From the NCBI RefSeq assembly GCF_022763245.1, contig NZ_JALEGV010000036.1:30393-94392 (forward strand): 64,000 nucleotides of DNA. Reading direction: 5' to 3'. Position 1 is the first letter of the stretch; each line of letters starts with the position of its first letter. The position numbers and the translations under genes are program-made. Source of the DNA: Oricola sp. GTDB lineage: Bacteria > Pseudomonadota > Alphaproteobacteria > Rhizobiales > Rhizobiaceae. Shown piece after piece: positions 1 through 8,371 of the stretch. The notes below the pieces were generated by a model. It made no database searches, was not told the origin of the DNA, and saw nothing but the letters and a program-made list of their open reading frames with translations.

Positions 1-552
1 ACCCGCGAGGACGTCGTCAAGGTTCTCTGTTTCTGCCACCCGGGCGATGACGCCGAGACGTGGGCGGCACAGGAGGAAACCGTCCGGCGGCTCTTCACCG
101 CGTCTCGGCGCAACCGGCTGGAATTCCTGCTGGAGGTGATCCCTTCGAAAGTGGCACCCGTCGAGGACGATACCACGGCGCGGATTATCCAGCGTTTCTA
201 CGATATCGGCGTCTGCCCCGACTGGTGGAAGCTTGAGCCGATGAAGACGGACGGCGCGTGGCGGCAGTCGGTCGAGGCTATCGAGCGCAACGATCCGCAC
301 ACGCGCGGCATCGTCGTCCTCGGCCTCGACGCGCCGGAAGCGGAACTGGCCGCGAGCTTCGAGATCGCCGCGCGCTTTGACCTTGTGAAGGGTTTCGCCG
401 TCGGCCGGACGATCTTCGGCGATGCGGCGCGGGGCTGGATGAAGGGCGAGATGACCGACACGGATGCGGTCGGCCAGATGGTCGATCGGTTCACCCGACT
501 TTGCGGGATCTGGGACACGGCGCGTGAGAAGGCGCGGGAGAAAGCATCATGA
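1..552 (+). CDS. iolC: IolC C-terminal part (5-dehydro-2-deoxygluconokinase with DUF2090 domain), 5' truncated by window edge
   Basis: The reading frame is open from the first base, so the gene begins outside the window. The visible 183 residues match the C-terminal DUF2090-type domain that proteobacterial IolC proteins carry after their PfkB kinase domain, including the typical VCPDWWKLEP stretch at about residues 69-78 of the fragment. IolC phosphorylates 5-dehydro-2-deoxy-D-gluconate in myo-inositol catabolism; the DUF2090 part resembles class I aldolases and may act on the phosphorylated product. The stop codon overlaps the start of iolD by 4 nt, so the two are translationally coupled. 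The order iolC-iolD-iolB supports the call. The kinase part cannot be judged here. Confidence 0.9.
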   Translation, partial: TREDVVKVLCFCHPGDDAETWAAQEETVRRLFTASRRNRLEFLLEVIPSKVAPVEDDTTARIIQRFYDIGVCPDWWKLEPMKTDGAWRQSVEAIERNDPHTRGIVVLGLDAPEAELAASFEIAARFDLVKGFAVGRTIFGDAARGWMKGEMTDTDAVGQMVDRFTRLCGIWDTAREKAREKAS

Positions 553-2381
553 CGAAGACAATCCGACTGACCGCCGCGCAGGCCATGGTGAAATGGCTGA
601 GCGTGCAGCTGACCGAAGACAATGAGCGCTTCATCGAGGGCGTCTGGGCGATTTTCGGCCACGGTAACGTGGCCGGCATGGGCGAGGCGCTGCACAAGTA
701 CCGCGACGCCTTACCGACCTGGCGCGGCCAGAACGAGCAGACCATGGCGCATGCCGCGATCGCCTATGCCAAGACGAAGAAGAGGAAGCGCGCCCATGCC
801 GTGACCTCGTCGATTGGCCCCGGCTCGACCAATCTGGTCACCGCCGCCGCGCTCGCCCTTGTGAACCGACTGCCGCTCCTGATGATCTGCGGCGATGTCT
901 TCGCCAATCGCCGGCCGGATCCGGTGCTGCAGCAGATCGAGGATTTCGACGACGGGACGGTTTCGGCCAACGACGCATTCCGCCCGGTTGTGCGCTATTT
1001 CGACCGGATCACTAGGCCGGAACACCTGCTGACCTGCCTGCCGCGCGCGCTCTCGGTCATGACTGATCCGGCCAATTGCGGACCGGTCTGCCTTGCCTTC
1101 TGCCAGGACGTGCAGGCAGAAGCCTTCGACTATCTGGAAGCGTTCTTCGAGCCTAAGGTCTGGCGTATCCGCCGCCCGGAGCCCGATCCGCGCGAGGTGG
1201 TCGACGTCGTGGCGGCCATAAAAGCGGCCAAGCGACCTTTGATCGTTTCCGGCGGCGGCGTGCTCTATTCCGGCGCCGAGGAGACGCTGGCGGCCTTTGC
1301 CGCACGGCACCGCATTCCCTTCGTCGAGACACAGGCGGGCAAGGGCGGATTGTCCTCCGAGGACGAGTATAATTTCGGCTCGCCTGGCGTGACCGGTTCG
1401 GCCTGCGCTAACGAGTTGTGCGCGACCGCCGATTTGATCATCGGCGTCGGCACACGTTTCCAGGACTTCACCACGGGATCGTGGACGGTATTCGGCGCGG
1501 AGGATCGCAAGCTCGTCTCCATCAACCTCGCTGGCTATGACGCGACCAAGCACAACGCGCTTCCCGTCGTCGGCGACGCCAAGGTGACGCTTGAAAAGAT
1601 CTCGCAAGGCCTCGGCGACGCCCGCTTCGGTTGGCACGACCCGTCGGCGCGAACCGGCTGGCACGAGTCCGTCCGCACCGTTACCGCTGCACCGCGCGAC
1701 ACCAATCTCCTCCCGACCGATGCCCAGGTGATCGGCGCGGTGCAGCGTGTTTCCACCGAGGCGACCGTGGCGATGTGCGCCGCCGGTACCATGCCTGGCG
1801 CGCTGCAGGTGCTTTGGCAGGCGGCACAGGGCGGCTACCACATGGAATATGGCTACTCCTGCATGGGCTACGAAGTCGCCGGCGCCATGGGCATCAAGCT
1901 CGCGGCACCCGAAAAGGAAGTGATCTGCTTCGTCGGCGATGGCTCCTACATGATGGCCAATTCCGAGCTCGCGACGGCTGTCATGCGCCGTGTGCCTTTC
2001 ACGATCGTGCTGACCGACAATCGCGGCTATGGCTGCATCAACCGGCTGCAGATCGAGTGCGGCGGAGCCGAGTTCAATAATATGTACAAGGACTCGCAGG
2101 TAGAGGTGCAGCCGGAAATCGACTTCGTCGCGCATGCCGGTTCCATGGGCGCGCATGCCGAAAAGGCGTCCGACATTGCAGACCTAGAGGCGAAGATCGT
2201 CGCAGCGCGCGACCGCGATATCCCGAGCGTGATCGTCATCGACACGGACGCGGTGCCTGGAACCGGCGCCGGCGGCCACTGGTGGGACGTCGCCGTGCCG
2301 CAGGCCGGTGGGCCGGAGCGGCTGGAAAAGGCTCGCGAGCGCTATGCCGACAACGCCGCGAAACAACGCACATTCGACTAA
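549..2381 (+). CDS. iolD: IolD, 3D-(3,5/4)-trihydroxycyclohexane-1,2-dione acylhydrolase (ThDP-dependent)
   Basis: A 610-residue protein, the normal size for IolD, the ring-opening enzyme of myo-inositol degradation that makes 5-deoxy-D-glucuronate. It has the three-part layout of thiamine-diphosphate enzymes: an N-terminal Pyr domain, a central Rossmann-like domain and a C-terminal PP domain. The ThDP/Mg motif GDGSYMMANSE begins at about residue 462, and an acetolactate synthase-like segment FVGDG precedes it. The ATG overlaps the iolC stop (ATGA). A long antisense frame across the gene is a GC-bias shadow. The gene order makes IolD much more likely than acetolactate synthase. Confidence 0.95.
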   Translation: MTKTIRLTAAQAMVKWLSVQLTEDNERFIEGVWAIFGHGNVAGMGEALHKYRDALPTWRGQNEQTMAHAAIAYAKTKKRKRAHAVTSSIGPGSTNLVTAAALALVNRLPLLMICGDVFANRRPDPVLQQIEDFDDGTVSANDAFRPVVRYFDRITRPEHLLTCLPRALSVMTDPANCGPVCLAFCQDVQAEAFDYLEAFFEPKVWRIRRPEPDPREVVDVVAAIKAAKRPLIVSGGGVLYSGAEETLAAFAARHRIPFVETQAGKGGLSSEDEYNFGSPGVTGSACANELCATADLIIGVGTRFQDFTTGSWTVFGAEDRKLVSINLAGYDATKHNALPVVGDAKVTLEKISQGLGDARFGWHDPSARTGWHESVRTVTAAPRDTNLLPTDAQVIGAVQRVSTEATVAMCAAGTMPGALQVLWQAAQGGYHMEYGYSCMGYEVAGAMGIKLAAPEKEVICFVGDGSYMMANSELATAVMRRVPFTIVLTDNRGYGCINRLQIECGGAEFNNMYKDSQVEVQPEIDFVAHAGSMGAHAEKASDIADLEAKIVAARDRDIPSVIVIDTDAVPGTGAGGHWWDVAVPQAGGPERLEKARERYADNAAKQRTFD

Positions 2382-2391
2382 GGAGAAAGAG

Positions 2392-3198
2392 ATGCCCGAC
2401 CTGCTCCGCAAACCGTTCGGCACTCATGGCAAGGTTCACGAAATCACGCCTCAATCGGCGGGATGGCGCTATGTCGGCTTCTCGCTTTATCGGCTGCGCG
2501 AAGGCGAGACGGCCGGCGAGGCGACCGGCGACCGCGAGGTGATCCTGGTGATGGTCGAGGGCAAGGCGCGCTTCGCTGCGGCCGGCAAGGACTGGGGCGA
2601 GCTGGGCGAGCGGATGAACGTCTTCGAGAAGACGCCGCCGCATTGCCTCTACGTGCCGAATGGCGAGGAATGGAAGGCCACGGCCACCACCGATTGCGTA
2701 ATCGCAGTCTGCTCGGCCCCCGGCAGGGGCGGCCATGAGGCGCGCCGCATCGGACCGGACGGCATCACGCTCACCGAGCGCGGCAAGGGAACCAACACGC
2801 GCTACATCAACAACATCGCCATGGAAAACGAGGACTATTGCGACTCGCTGCTGGTGACCGAGGTCTTCACGCCCGCGGGCCATTGGTCGTCGTTTCCGAG
2901 CCACCGCCACGACGAGGACGACTACCCTCGAATTACGTATCTGGAAGAAACCTACTACCACCGGCTCGATCCTGCGGAGGGCTTCGGCATCCAGCGCGTC
3001 TACACGGACGACCTGCAGCTGAATGAAACCATGGCGGTCTCTGACGGCGACGTCGTCCTCGTGCCGAAAGGCCATCACCCCTGCGGCGCGCCCTACGGGT
3101 TCGGCATGTACTACCTAAATGTCATGGCCGGGCCGCTGCGCAAGTGGCGCTTCGTGCCGGCGCCCGAGGTCGAGTGGATCATGAAGCGCGACGCGTGA
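2392..3198 (+). CDS. iolB: IolB, 5-deoxy-glucuronate isomerase
   Basis: A 268-residue bicupin-type protein of the IolB/KduI family, which isomerises 5-deoxy-D-glucuronate to 5-dehydro-2-deoxy-D-gluconate. The ATG at 2392 is chosen because AAGGAG lies about 6 nt upstream and the protein then starts MPDLLRKPFG, as is usual for IolB; longer in-frame starts would run into iolD. Family signatures visible include SSFPSHRHDEDDYP in the second half, with metal-binding His and Glu residues, and VPKGHHPCGAPYG near the C-terminus. It follows iolD by 10 nt and overlaps the next gene by 1 nt. Confidence 0.95.
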   Translation: MPDLLRKPFGTHGKVHEITPQSAGWRYVGFSLYRLREGETAGEATGDREVILVMVEGKARFAAAGKDWGELGERMNVFEKTPPHCLYVPNGEEWKATATTDCVIAVCSAPGRGGHEARRIGPDGITLTERGKGTNTRYINNIAMENEDYCDSLLVTEVFTPAGHWSSFPSHRHDEDDYPRITYLEETYYHRLDPAEGFGIQRVYTDDLQLNETMAVSDGDVVLVPKGHHPCGAPYGFGMYYLNVMAGPLRKWRFVPAPEVEWIMKRDA

Positions 3199-4007
3199 TG
3201 CTCCGCCGGGCCCTGAACCAGAAAACGGCGCGGCATCTGCCTTGGCTGGATTTCCTCGAACTCGCGCAGTCGCTCAACTGCGTCGGCGTCGAAGCGCGCA
3301 ACGATCTCGGTCGCCCGATCTTCGACGGCATCGCGCTAGGGCAGGCGGGCAAAATGGCGCGCGATCGCGGCTTGCGGCTGCTGGGCCTGAGCGAGGTCTA
3401 TCCGTTCAACGACTGGAACGGCGAACGCGCGTCCGAGGTGAGAAGCCTGATCGAAACCGCCCATGCAGCCGGCGCCGAAACAATCAGCCTCATCCCGCGG
3501 GTTGACGGGCAGGGGACGGAGGACGGCCTTCGTCAAAAGGTACTGCGCGACGTGATGCGAGAGATTCTGCCGATGCTCGACGGCACGGATGTCGTCGCCC
3601 TGATCGAGCCGATCGGCTTCGACAAGTCATCACTCAAGCACAAGGCGGAACTGGTCGGGGCGATCGAGGACGTTGGCGGACCGGAGAAATTCAAGCTGGT
3701 CCACGACACGTTCCAGCATGTCATCGCGGGCGAGACGGAGATTTTTGCTCCCTATGCGGGCATCGTCCACATATCCGGCATTTCCGATCCGGATGTCCCG
3801 CTGGACGAGACGCAGGATGCCCATCGGATATTGGTGGATGCGAACGACCGCTGCCGCAATATCAAACAAATCGAAGCGTTTCTCGCCGCAGGCTATGACG
3901 GCGCGTTCTCGTTTGAATGCACGGAGCCGTCGGTGCAGGCTTCCCCGATTCTGGAACAAGAAATTCGACGTTCCTTCCTCTATCTCGAAACACAGACACG
4001 CTCGTAG
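3198..4007 (+). CDS. iolI: IolI-type 2-keto-myo-inositol isomerase (TIM-barrel, AP endonuclease 2 family)
   Basis: A 269-residue TIM-barrel protein whose N-terminus (MLRRALNQKTA) and core segments (VEARNDLG, IEPIGF, HDTFQH, HISGI) fit the rhizobial 2-keto-myo-inositol isomerase group rather than IolE dehydratase. The ATG shares one base with the iolB stop (TGATG), which marks it as the last gene of the iol operon. The conserved Glu, Asp and His residues in IEPIGF, HDTF and HIS are plausible metal ligands. IolI interconverts inosose isomers and so lets other inositols enter the pathway. IolE is not visible in this window and may lie upstream. Confidence 0.8.
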   Translation: MLRRALNQKTARHLPWLDFLELAQSLNCVGVEARNDLGRPIFDGIALGQAGKMARDRGLRLLGLSEVYPFNDWNGERASEVRSLIETAHAAGAETISLIPRVDGQGTEDGLRQKVLRDVMREILPMLDGTDVVALIEPIGFDKSSLKHKAELVGAIEDVGGPEKFKLVHDTFQHVIAGETEIFAPYAGIVHISGISDPDVPLDETQDAHRILVDANDRCRNIKQIEAFLAAGYDGAFSFECTEPSVQASPILEQEIRRSFLYLETQTRS

Positions 4008-4087
4008 CGAATGGCGTGCGAGAAAAATCACTCCCAACTACGAATCAAACTGCCTGCACTTTTCTCCTGATCCTTTGGATTGCTGCA

Positions 4088-4423
4088 TCAGAGCTCCTGC
4101 GCCGCAGGCCGGAACAGAATCTCGTTGATGTCGCCCTCCGCAGGCAGGCTGATCGCGAGAAGAGCGCAGCGGGCGAAGCTCGAGGCGGGAATGGCGTATT
4201 TCTTGTAGAAGGCCGACACCCATTCCGAGAAACCCTCGCAACCGAACTCGGCGGCTCCGTGTTCACCGCTCCCGGTGTCCACGAAACCGGCGGCTGCCGT
4301 CGATTCAGTGGGGACCTTGAGTTCCCAGTCTCCGAGATCCCGTGCCGAAGCGCTCCCGCCGAATGCGAATCCTGCGGCGGTCAATCCAAATGCCGATGCG
4401 ACAAGTGACGATTTGATCTTCAA
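4088..4423 (-). pseudogene. Chimeric remnant: signal-peptide-like start joined to the C-terminal tail of a short-chain dehydrogenase
   Basis: A TTG at 4423 has a good ribosome binding site (AGGAG about 6 nt upstream) and opens a 111-codon frame. The first 26 or so residues look like a Sec signal peptide: KIKSS, a hydrophobic stretch, then ASA. The last 40 or so residues (FYKKYAIPASSFAR ... EILFRPAAQEL) resemble the extreme C-terminus of SDR oxidoreductases, which end in similar EILFRPT-QEL sequences. An exported protein should not carry only an SDR tail, so I read this as a deletion fusion of two genes. The intervening 40 residues are not recognised. It lies downstream of and co-directional with the IclR gene. 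Similarity is judged by eye only. Confidence 0.5.
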
Positions 4424-4698
4424 AGCTGGTCTCCTTTGGACACTGTGTCTGCGGCTCGACGGTCGGGGAGGCACCCGCATCAATGATTCGTGCCACGTCG
4501 TTCGAGCGCAACGTATTTCCGTGGGGCGAGCCATAGCTTTGAGGAATGTGAGCGGCGGGATTCTGTAGGACGACCTGAGTGTTTTCCATGGCGCCGCGTG
4601 ATGCTGTCCTCGTCCCGGAATGTCGGAACGATCTGCAGTCGTAGCTTGCGCGAACGGCGTGCTCGGCGGAGGCAAACGCCCCCCTTTGTCATCGCCGG

Positions 4699-5457
4699 TC
4701 ACTTGAGAGCGGACGTCGCCTTGTACCCGAGCCGGCGGGAGATCTCGGCGGCCGCTCTCATGATATGGGGAGCCATGGCGGCAGCCTCTTCGGCGGACAT
4801 GCGCATGGTCGGCGCCCTCAGGGCTATCGACGCCGTGATGCAGCCAGAACTGTTCCAGACTGGCGCGCCGACGCCGCTTGCGCCTGACGAGTATTCTTCT
4901 TCCTCGAAGCTCCAGCCTCGGTCCCGCGCGACTTTAAGTTCCCCGCGCAACGCGTCGGGATCGACGATCGTCTTCGGCGTGTAGGCCTTCAAGCCGCCCG
5001 CGATCACCTCCTCAGTCACTGACGGATGGTCGAAGGCAAGAAGCGCCTTGCCGGCCGCGCCACAATACAGGGGGATGCGTCGGCCGACCTCGGAGACCAC
5101 GCGGACTTCTCGCATGCTCTCGCGGACATATTCGACCGTGTTCGACAGCCCATGCCGTCCCGAAAGGACCACGGTTTCGTTCAGGCGCTCGCACAGTCCT
5201 TCGAGAACCGGCTCGGCAACGCGCAGCAGTTCCAACCGGGTTTGAGGCCCTGATGCGATCGCCAGCAAGGCCGCCCCCATACTGTAGCGCCGGGTGGAAA
5301 GGTTCTGCTCCACCCATTGTTCATGCATCAGCGTCTTCAGGATGCGATGGGTCATCGCCTTGTCCATGCCTGTCGCCTCGGCGAGTTCGGTCACACCCCA
5401 CTCCGGGCGGTCCTCGAACATTTGAACGATACGAATGGCGTTCTTGACGGCTCTCAT
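4699..5457 (-). CDS. IclR-family transcriptional regulator (regulator 1)
   Basis: 252 residues: an N-terminal winged helix-turn-helix (about residues 1-60, with VTELAEATGMDKAMTHRILKTL as the recognition region) and a C-terminal effector-binding IclR domain (about 75-245). It is transcribed away from the amidohydrolase/Rieske/TRAP operon that starts at 5641. A perfect 25-bp direct repeat with inner inverted arms lies in the shared promoter region. The divergent arrangement suggests that it controls that operon and itself in response to the operon's substrate. The effector cannot be predicted. Confidence 0.9.
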   Translation of the reverse strand: MRAVKNAIRIVQMFEDRPEWGVTELAEATGMDKAMTHRILKTLMHEQWVEQNLSTRRYSMGAALLAIASGPQTRLELLRVAEPVLEGLCERLNETVVLSGRHGLSNTVEYVRESMREVRVVSEVGRRIPLYCGAAGKALLAFDHPSVTEEVIAGGLKAYTPKTIVDPDALRGELKVARDRGWSFEEEEYSSGASGVGAPVWNSSGCITASIALRAPTMRMSAEEAAAMAPHIMRAAAEISRRLGYKATSALK

Positions 5458-5478
5458 GGAAAACGGCCCTTGCGTAAA

Positions 5479-5617
5479 TTTGTTTCTATATAGTCAACAA
5501 TTGCAAAAAATGCAACCAAGATCTTCATTTTAAGGCTGGGAAAGCGAGAAAAAGCTGGTATGAGTGCGCCTCAAAGAAATCCAGGCGCGGCTTTTGTTTC
5601 TATATAGTCAACAATTG
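5479..5617. promoter_or_regulatory. Divergent promoter region with two copies of a 25-bp perfect direct repeat, likely IclR operators
   Basis: The same 25 bp occurs at 5479-5503 and 5593-5617, 114 bp apart. Each copy has inverted arms TTGTT and AACAA separated by 11 bp (TCTATATAGTC). The first copy is 21 bp upstream of the IclR start and the second is 23 bp upstream of the amidohydrolase start, so each sits over one of the divergent promoters. This is what is expected for operators of the adjacent IclR protein. The AT-rich repeat stands out from its GC-rich surroundings. Protein binding is inferred. Confidence 0.75.
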
Positions 5618-5640
5618 TCGTTCGTCAAGGGAGGGGATGC

Positions 5641-6732
5641 GTGCTGCAGACTGTGAACAATTCCGCACGGAATGATCGGGGCGTTTTGGCCGGCGCTATC
5701 GACTGTGATGTGCATCCGCGCGCGCCTTACACCGAAGACCTGATGCCCTATTTCGATACGCACTGGGCCGACATCGCCAGCCATCGCGGCGTGGTCATGC
5801 GGGAATTGACCTCCTATCCGCCGCACGCGCCGCTGACCCGGCGTCCGGACTGGGGCGTGGAGGGGCAGGCCGGCGCGACCCTCGAGAAGATCCAGGCGGA
5901 CATTCTCGATCGGTGGGGCCTGAAGGCGGCCATTCTCACACCGCTCTTCGGCGGCGCGATGATGCACGATCCGTTCCTCGGCGAGGCGTTGTGCCGTGCG
6001 CACAATGACTGGATCCAGAAGGAGTGGCTGGATGCCGATCCGCGCCTTCGTGCGTCAATGGTCGTCAATCTGGGCCGCCCGGAAGCTGCGGCCGCGGAAA
6101 TCGACCGCATGGCCGCCGACAGGCGCTTCGTGCAGGTCATCATTCCGGTGCAGACAGAGATCCCGATCGGTCGCTCCGTCAACAAGCCGGTGTTCGAAGC
6201 GGCGCAGCGCCATGGAATGCCGATTGGATTGCACGCGGGCTCGATGTTCCGCAATCCGCCCTCGCAATCCGGTTACTACTCGACATTCATCGAGGACTAT
6301 GCCGCGCACATCTCTGCATTCACCGCCCAGGTTGCCAACCTGATCGCTGAAGGTGTCTTTGCGGAGTATCCGGACCTCAAGGTCGTGCTTATCGAATCCG
6401 GCGTCACGTGGATGCCCCCGTTCATGTGGCGGTTTTCCAAGGACTGGCGCGGCGTGCGCAACGAGGTGCCGTGGGTGGATGTCAGTCCGGCGGAACTGGT
6501 GCGCAAGCACGTCCGGCTGACGTCGCAACCCTTCGATGCTCCGCCCGGCGCAATCGGAAAGGTGCTCCAGCAATTCCGCTCGACGGACATGCTGCTGTTT
6601 TCCTCCGACTATCCGCATTGGCACTTCGACGGCGACGCCGCAATTCCCGAGGGAATGACGGAGGAATTCGTCAGGCCAATGCTCTTCGACAATGCGATCG
6701 CAACCTATTCGCGCTTGGGAGACCTGAAATGA
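5641..6732 (+). CDS. Amidohydrolase family protein (PF04909 type), first of a tandem pair
   Basis: 363 residues of the amidohydrolase-2 group, TIM-barrel metal enzymes that hydrolyse or decarboxylate aromatic and other ring acids. The metal-binding DCDVHP lies at residues 21-26, a His-containing LHAGSM at about 200, and SSDYPHWHFDGD at about 320. The GTG start at 5641 follows GGGAGGGG; the nearby ATG at 5637 is in another frame and soon stops. The stop overlaps the next gene by 4 nt. The family includes 2-amino-3-carboxymuconate-semialdehyde decarboxylase and gamma-resorcylate decarboxylase, but the substrate here cannot be named. Confidence 0.85.
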   Translation: MLQTVNNSARNDRGVLAGAIDCDVHPRAPYTEDLMPYFDTHWADIASHRGVVMRELTSYPPHAPLTRRPDWGVEGQAGATLEKIQADILDRWGLKAAILTPLFGGAMMHDPFLGEALCRAHNDWIQKEWLDADPRLRASMVVNLGRPEAAAAEIDRMAADRRFVQVIIPVQTEIPIGRSVNKPVFEAAQRHGMPIGLHAGSMFRNPPSQSGYYSTFIEDYAAHISAFTAQVANLIAEGVFAEYPDLKVVLIESGVTWMPPFMWRFSKDWRGVRNEVPWVDVSPAELVRKHVRLTSQPFDAPPGAIGKVLQQFRSTDMLLFSSDYPHWHFDGDAAIPEGMTEEFVRPMLFDNAIATYSRLGDLK

Positions 6733-7835
6733 GTGTCATTGCCGAAGAGGTCGCTCGGGTGAAACCGAAGGCAGGTGCCGACCTCGAACTCATCGATTGC
6801 GACATCCATCCCTATCCGAAGAAGCGGGCTGATCTATACCAGTTCCTCCCGCGGGAATGGCGCGATCATGCGGAAACCTACGGTGCGCGTGGATCCCAGC
6901 CGTTCCTGAGCATGATGCACATTCCGCGCGTCCAGGTGGCGCGGCTCGACTCCGAGCCCGAGGAAGGGCCGGCGGGCTCCGACTTGAAGATGATGCAGGA
7001 GCAGCTTCTCGACTACTACGACATCAAATACGGCGTCCTCCAGCCCTTCGGTCCGGGCGGCGGCGGCAACCTGCTCAATCCGGCGCTTGCCAATGTGATG
7101 TGCTCGGCCGTCAACGACTGGCAGATTGCCTATTTCCTCGATCCGGAACCGCGGCTGAAAGGATCCATCGTCGTTCCTCAGGAAGATGCCGAGGCGTCCG
7201 TGCGCGAGATCGAGCGCCACGCCGGCAACCGGCAATTCGTCCAGATCGCGCTGCATGCGCGTTCGGCCGAACCGCTCGGAAAGCGTCGCTACTGGCCGAT
7301 CTACGAAATGGCCGAGCGGGCCAACATGCCGGTGATCATCCATTCCTCCGGCTATGGCCAGTATCCGCCGTCGGGCGCCGGTTGGATGTCGTTCTATCTC
7401 GAGGAACACCACTCCTACGCGCACACCATGCAGACGGCGATCGTCTCGATGGTGATGGAAGGGGTGTTCGAGGAGTTCCCGAAGCTCAGATTTGCCGCCG
7501 TCGAGGGCGGTTTCGCCTGGGCGCCGCCGCTTGGATGGCGTCTCGACAAGGTGTGGGCGCGCAACCGCAGCGAGACGCCGCACATCAAGCGGCCGCCGTC
7601 GGAATATATCCGCTCCAACGTCTGGCTCGCGACCCAGCCGGTCGAGGAGCCCGAGGTGGCGAGCCAGCTCGGCGACGTCATCGACTGGATCGGCGACGAC
7701 CGCTTGCTGTTCGCGACCGACTATCCGCACTGGGACATGGACGACCCGCGCTACGCCTTCAAGTATCCGCTGCCCAGGGAAACGCAGCGCAAGATCCTGT
7801 CGGAGAATGCCAAGGAGTTCTTCAACCTTGCGTAA
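6729..7835 (+). CDS. Amidohydrolase family protein, second of a tandem pair
   Basis: 368 residues, homologous to the preceding gene: DCDIHPYPKK at about residue 23, HSSGYGQ at about 204 and ATDYPHWDMDDP at about 328 match the same metal-site positions. The two proteins are clearly diverged paralogues, so a hetero-oligomer or two successive reactions is possible. The ATG overlaps the previous stop (ATGA). Its 3' end overlaps the Rieske gene by 8 nt, giving tight coupling to electron-transfer components, which is unusual for a plain hydrolase. Confidence 0.85.
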   Translation: MSVIAEEVARVKPKAGADLELIDCDIHPYPKKRADLYQFLPREWRDHAETYGARGSQPFLSMMHIPRVQVARLDSEPEEGPAGSDLKMMQEQLLDYYDIKYGVLQPFGPGGGGNLLNPALANVMCSAVNDWQIAYFLDPEPRLKGSIVVPQEDAEASVREIERHAGNRQFVQIALHARSAEPLGKRRYWPIYEMAERANMPVIIHSSGYGQYPPSGAGWMSFYLEEHHSYAHTMQTAIVSMVMEGVFEEFPKLRFAAVEGGFAWAPPLGWRLDKVWARNRSETPHIKRPPSEYIRSNVWLATQPVEEPEVASQLGDVIDWIGDDRLLFATDYPHWDMDDPRYAFKYPLPRETQRKILSENAKEFFNLA

Positions 7836-8250
7836 CAAGCAGAAACACGTCGTCGCCCGGGTCGGCGAAGTCGAGCCGGGCAAGCCTATCGTGCGCGAGA
7901 TCAAGGGCCGCCAGATCGGGATCTTCAATCTGGACGGCGACTACTATGCCTTGCTCAACCGTTGTCCGCATCAAAGCGCCGAATTGTGCAAGGGGCGGAT
8001 AACGCACCTCTCGCAGTCCAAAGTGCCGGGTGAGGTCGAGGTCAGCCGCGTCGGCGAGATCATCAAGTGTCCCTGGCACGGCTGGGAGTTCGACATCCGC
8101 ACCGGTCAATCCTGGTGCGACCCTGACTCGATGTATGTGCGCCAGTTCGGAATCAAGGTCGAGCCGGGCGAAGCGCTCGTCAAGGGACCCTACGTCGCCG
8201 AGACTTACGCGGTCTCGGTGGAGGACAGCTACATCGTCGTCGAGATGTAG
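7828..8250 (+). CDS. Rieske [2Fe-2S] ferredoxin-like protein
   Basis: 140 residues containing a complete Rieske centre: RCPHQ and KCPWHGWEFD give the Cys-His/Cys-His ligand pattern. The protein is too small to be an oxygenase alpha subunit, so it is a Rieske ferredoxin or a Rieske-only electron-transfer protein. The best start is TTG at 7828, about 10 nt after AAGGAG and inside the end of the upstream amidohydrolase gene; no ATG is available before the first conserved residues. About 22 residues between the two motifs (around the SQSKVPGEVE segment) form an insertion compared with short Rieske ferredoxins. Its partner oxygenase is not in the window. Confidence 0.85.
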   Translation: MRNKQKHVVARVGEVEPGKPIVREIKGRQIGIFNLDGDYYALLNRCPHQSAELCKGRITHLSQSKVPGEVEVSRVGEIIKCPWHGWEFDIRTGQSWCDPDSMYVRQFGIKVEPGEALVKGPYVAETYAVSVEDSYIVVEM

Positions 8251-8371
8251 CGGCCACGGTCATTCCAGAGCGGATTCGATGACAGGAGAAACGGGAGGAA
8301 GGATCCGCAACCCAATATGGTCCGCGCGCCCTGATCGGCCGGACTTCACCTAGAGGCTTATGGAGGAGTAC

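Noticed and set aside
711..2156. Long open frame antisense to iolD
   Set aside because: High third-position GC creates long antisense frames. The sense gene has clear IolD motifs and correct spacing, and the antisense protein has no recognisable domain.
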